From NCBI GenBank assembly GCA_964601895.1, contig CAZROT010000009.1:1-64000 (forward strand): a stretch of 64,000 nt of DNA, given 5' to 3'. Below are positions 62,893-64,000 of the stretch, piece after piece; the stretch's first letter is position 1, and every line of letters begins with the position of its first letter. This DNA is from CAZROT01 sp964601895 (lineage in GTDB: Bacteria; Pseudomonadota; Gammaproteobacteria; Enterobacterales; Enterobacteriaceae). The notes under the pieces were generated by a model, which was given only the letters and a program-made list of their open reading frames with translations, ran no database searches and had not been told where the DNA came from. The position numbers were made by a program, and so were the translations under genes.

Positions 62893-64000
62893 ATGAAAAT
62901 GTGTGTAAGGGTTTTAAGCCTGCTGGCTATTGTTTTATTATTGCCCCATTTTGCCGAAGCGCAAATGGTGCAGCGTATCCGTTCCTTAAATGAAGTACTG
63001 GATACACTCTATGATGACATGATGCCGATGTGTAGTACACTGATCGGCGTGGGACGTGGTATTGCAGGCTTTGCCGCTACCTGGTATATCGCAGCCCGTG
63101 TATGGGGGCATATTGCAAGGGCTGAACCAGTGGACTTCTACCCGCTGTTCCGTCCATTTGTATTGGGCTTTGCTATATTGATCTTCCCTTCAGTGCTTGC
63201 CATGATCAACGGGGTGATGAAGCCTACCGTTACCGCAACGGCGCAAATGGTGGAAGATTCCGATAAGGCCATTGCACAGCTCCTGAAGATGAAAGAGGAA
63301 GCCATCAAGACAACCGCTTACTGGCAGATGTATGTTGGCCCATCCGGTAGCGGCGACCGGGATAAATGGTACAAGTATCATTACGGTGATAAAAGCGAAG
63401 GCTGGTTTAAAAGCATTGGTAACGATATAAAGTTCGCCTTTGCCAAGTTCTCATACAATTTCCGCAACTCCATCAAACAGTGGATGGCCGAAGTATTGAA
63501 AGTACTCTTTGAGGCCGCAGCACTTTGCATCAATACTATTCGCACTTTCTATTTAATTGTACTTGGCATATTAGGGCCGCTTGTCTTCGGTATTGCCGTC
63601 TTTGATGGCTTCCAGCATACACTAACGGTATGGATTGCCCGCTATCTCAATATCTTTTTATGGTTGCCTGTGGCGAACATCTTCGGCGGCATCATGGGCA
63701 AGATCCAGGAAAATATGTTGAAGGAAGACCTGCACCAGATCGCCAGCAACGGGGACACTTTCTTTTCCAGCACTGATACGGCCTATCTCATTTTTATGAT
63801 CATTGGTATCATCGGGTATTTCACGGTGCCTTCTGTTGCTAATTATATCATTCATGCCGGTGGTGGCAATACGCTGCTGCAAAAAGCGACCAGCATGATG
63901 AGCACAGCCACCCGCACCGCTACGGGGACAACGGCTGCAGTGGCAAGCGGGGGTCTTGGAATGGCAAAGGATGCATTAGGCGGTGCTTACAATGCGATGA
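62893..64000 (+). CDS. traJ: TraJ-type conjugation protein (C-terminus cut by window edge)
   Basis: ATG at 62893; 369 codons visible and the frame is still open at 64000. Signal-like N-terminus, then membrane spans (GRGIAGFAATWYIAARVWG, PFVLGFAILIFPSVLAMI, YLIVLGILGPLVFGIAVF, IFMIIGIIGYFTVPSV). This fits the VirB6-like TraJ of Bacteroidota ICEs. The C-terminal part becomes Ala/Thr/Gly-rich. Confidence 0.9.
   Translation, partial: MKMCVRVLSLLAIVLLLPHFAEAQMVQRIRSLNEVLDTLYDDMMPMCSTLIGVGRGIAGFAATWYIAARVWGHIARAEPVDFYPLFRPFVLGFAILIFPSVLAMINGVMKPTVTATAQMVEDSDKAIAQLLKMKEEAIKTTAYWQMYVGPSGSGDRDKWYKYHYGDKSEGWFKSIGNDIKFAFAKFSYNFRNSIKQWMAEVLKVLFEAAALCINTIRTFYLIVLGILGPLVFGIAVFDGFQHTLTVWIARYLNIFLWLPVANIFGGIMGKIQENMLKEDLHQIASNGDTFFSSTDTAYLIFMIIGIIGYFTVPSVANYIIHAGGGNTLLQKATSMMSTATRTATGTTAAVASGGLGMAKDALGGAYNAM

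Noticed and set aside
1..64000. CRISPR array
   Set aside because: No series of regularly spaced repeats was seen. The repeats found are pairs or tandem duplications without spacers.
1..64000. Insertion sequences or group II introns
   Set aside because: No transposase with DDE or HUH motifs, no reverse transcriptase, and no terminal inverted repeat pairs were found. The TnsA-like gene lacks TnsB/TnsC partners.

Overview
The window reads as Bacteroidota DNA, most likely a Chitinophagaceae/Sphingobacteriales-type host. Evidence: SusC/SusD and FecR/ECF-sigma genes, a type IX secretion sorting domain, TAnnTTTG promoter -7 elements, weak Shine-Dalgarno use, and a mobA/relaxase/TraG set plus traE-F-G-I-J genes of the CTnDOT-like conjugative transposon type. 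The species cannot be named from the sequence.

Layout. 1-1770 is chromosomal flank (Gfo/Idh/MocA oxidoreductase, L,D-transpeptidase, a terminator). A 14-bp fragment resembling the 3' end of a tRNA (Asp-like) at 1771-1784, followed by a tyrosine integrase, marks the probable left end (attL) of an integrative conjugative element (ICE). The ICE runs to the right edge and its other end is outside the window. 3345-5943 is a small cargo zone: a DUF1016 nuclease and, on the minus strand, a membrane protein followed by five tandem Pro/Lys-rich microproteins of 45-55 residues. 6065-16412 is the mobilisation and maintenance block (coupling protein, relaxase, MobA, candidate oriT, RadC-like, ParB, DUF932, two SSBs, TnsA-like nuclease).

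16542-28382 is a defence-rich cargo zone. A DUF5677-like/Nudix fusion lies upstream of a tight four-gene operon, RmuC - OLD-family ATPase/TOPRIM nuclease (GajA-like) - UvrD helicase (GajB-like) - SIR2-like protein. Two HEPN-like proteins and a PD-(D/E)XK protein follow. 28619-45644 is a cell-surface uptake operon: ECF sigma, FecR, SusC, SusD, two TlpA/DUF3738-like proteins, a metzincin-type protease, a DUF4397-like lipoprotein, a split DsbD system and dapA. It suggests regulated capture of a peptide or other ligand with periplasmic thiol chemistry.

45700-46892 holds three tandem hairpin/T-tract units, an RteC-like regulator and an ACT-like protein. 46928-50871 carries N-hydroxylation/acylation genes of hydroxamate siderophore type with an AraC regulator, but no NIS synthetase. 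50868-51909 has three small HTH proteins. 51911-54798 is an AbiE type IV toxin-antitoxin pair with two inverted-repeat operators and an Apea/HEPN-like neighbour. 54901-64000 is the conjugation (tra) operon, containing an unexpected T9SS-sorted surface protein, a cysteine-rich lipoprotein and three tandem TraI-type paralogues, and ending inside traJ.

The two most interesting loci are the translationally coupled microprotein operon at 4563-5943 and the expanded Gabija-like locus with SIR2, Nudix and RmuC at 16983-25388.
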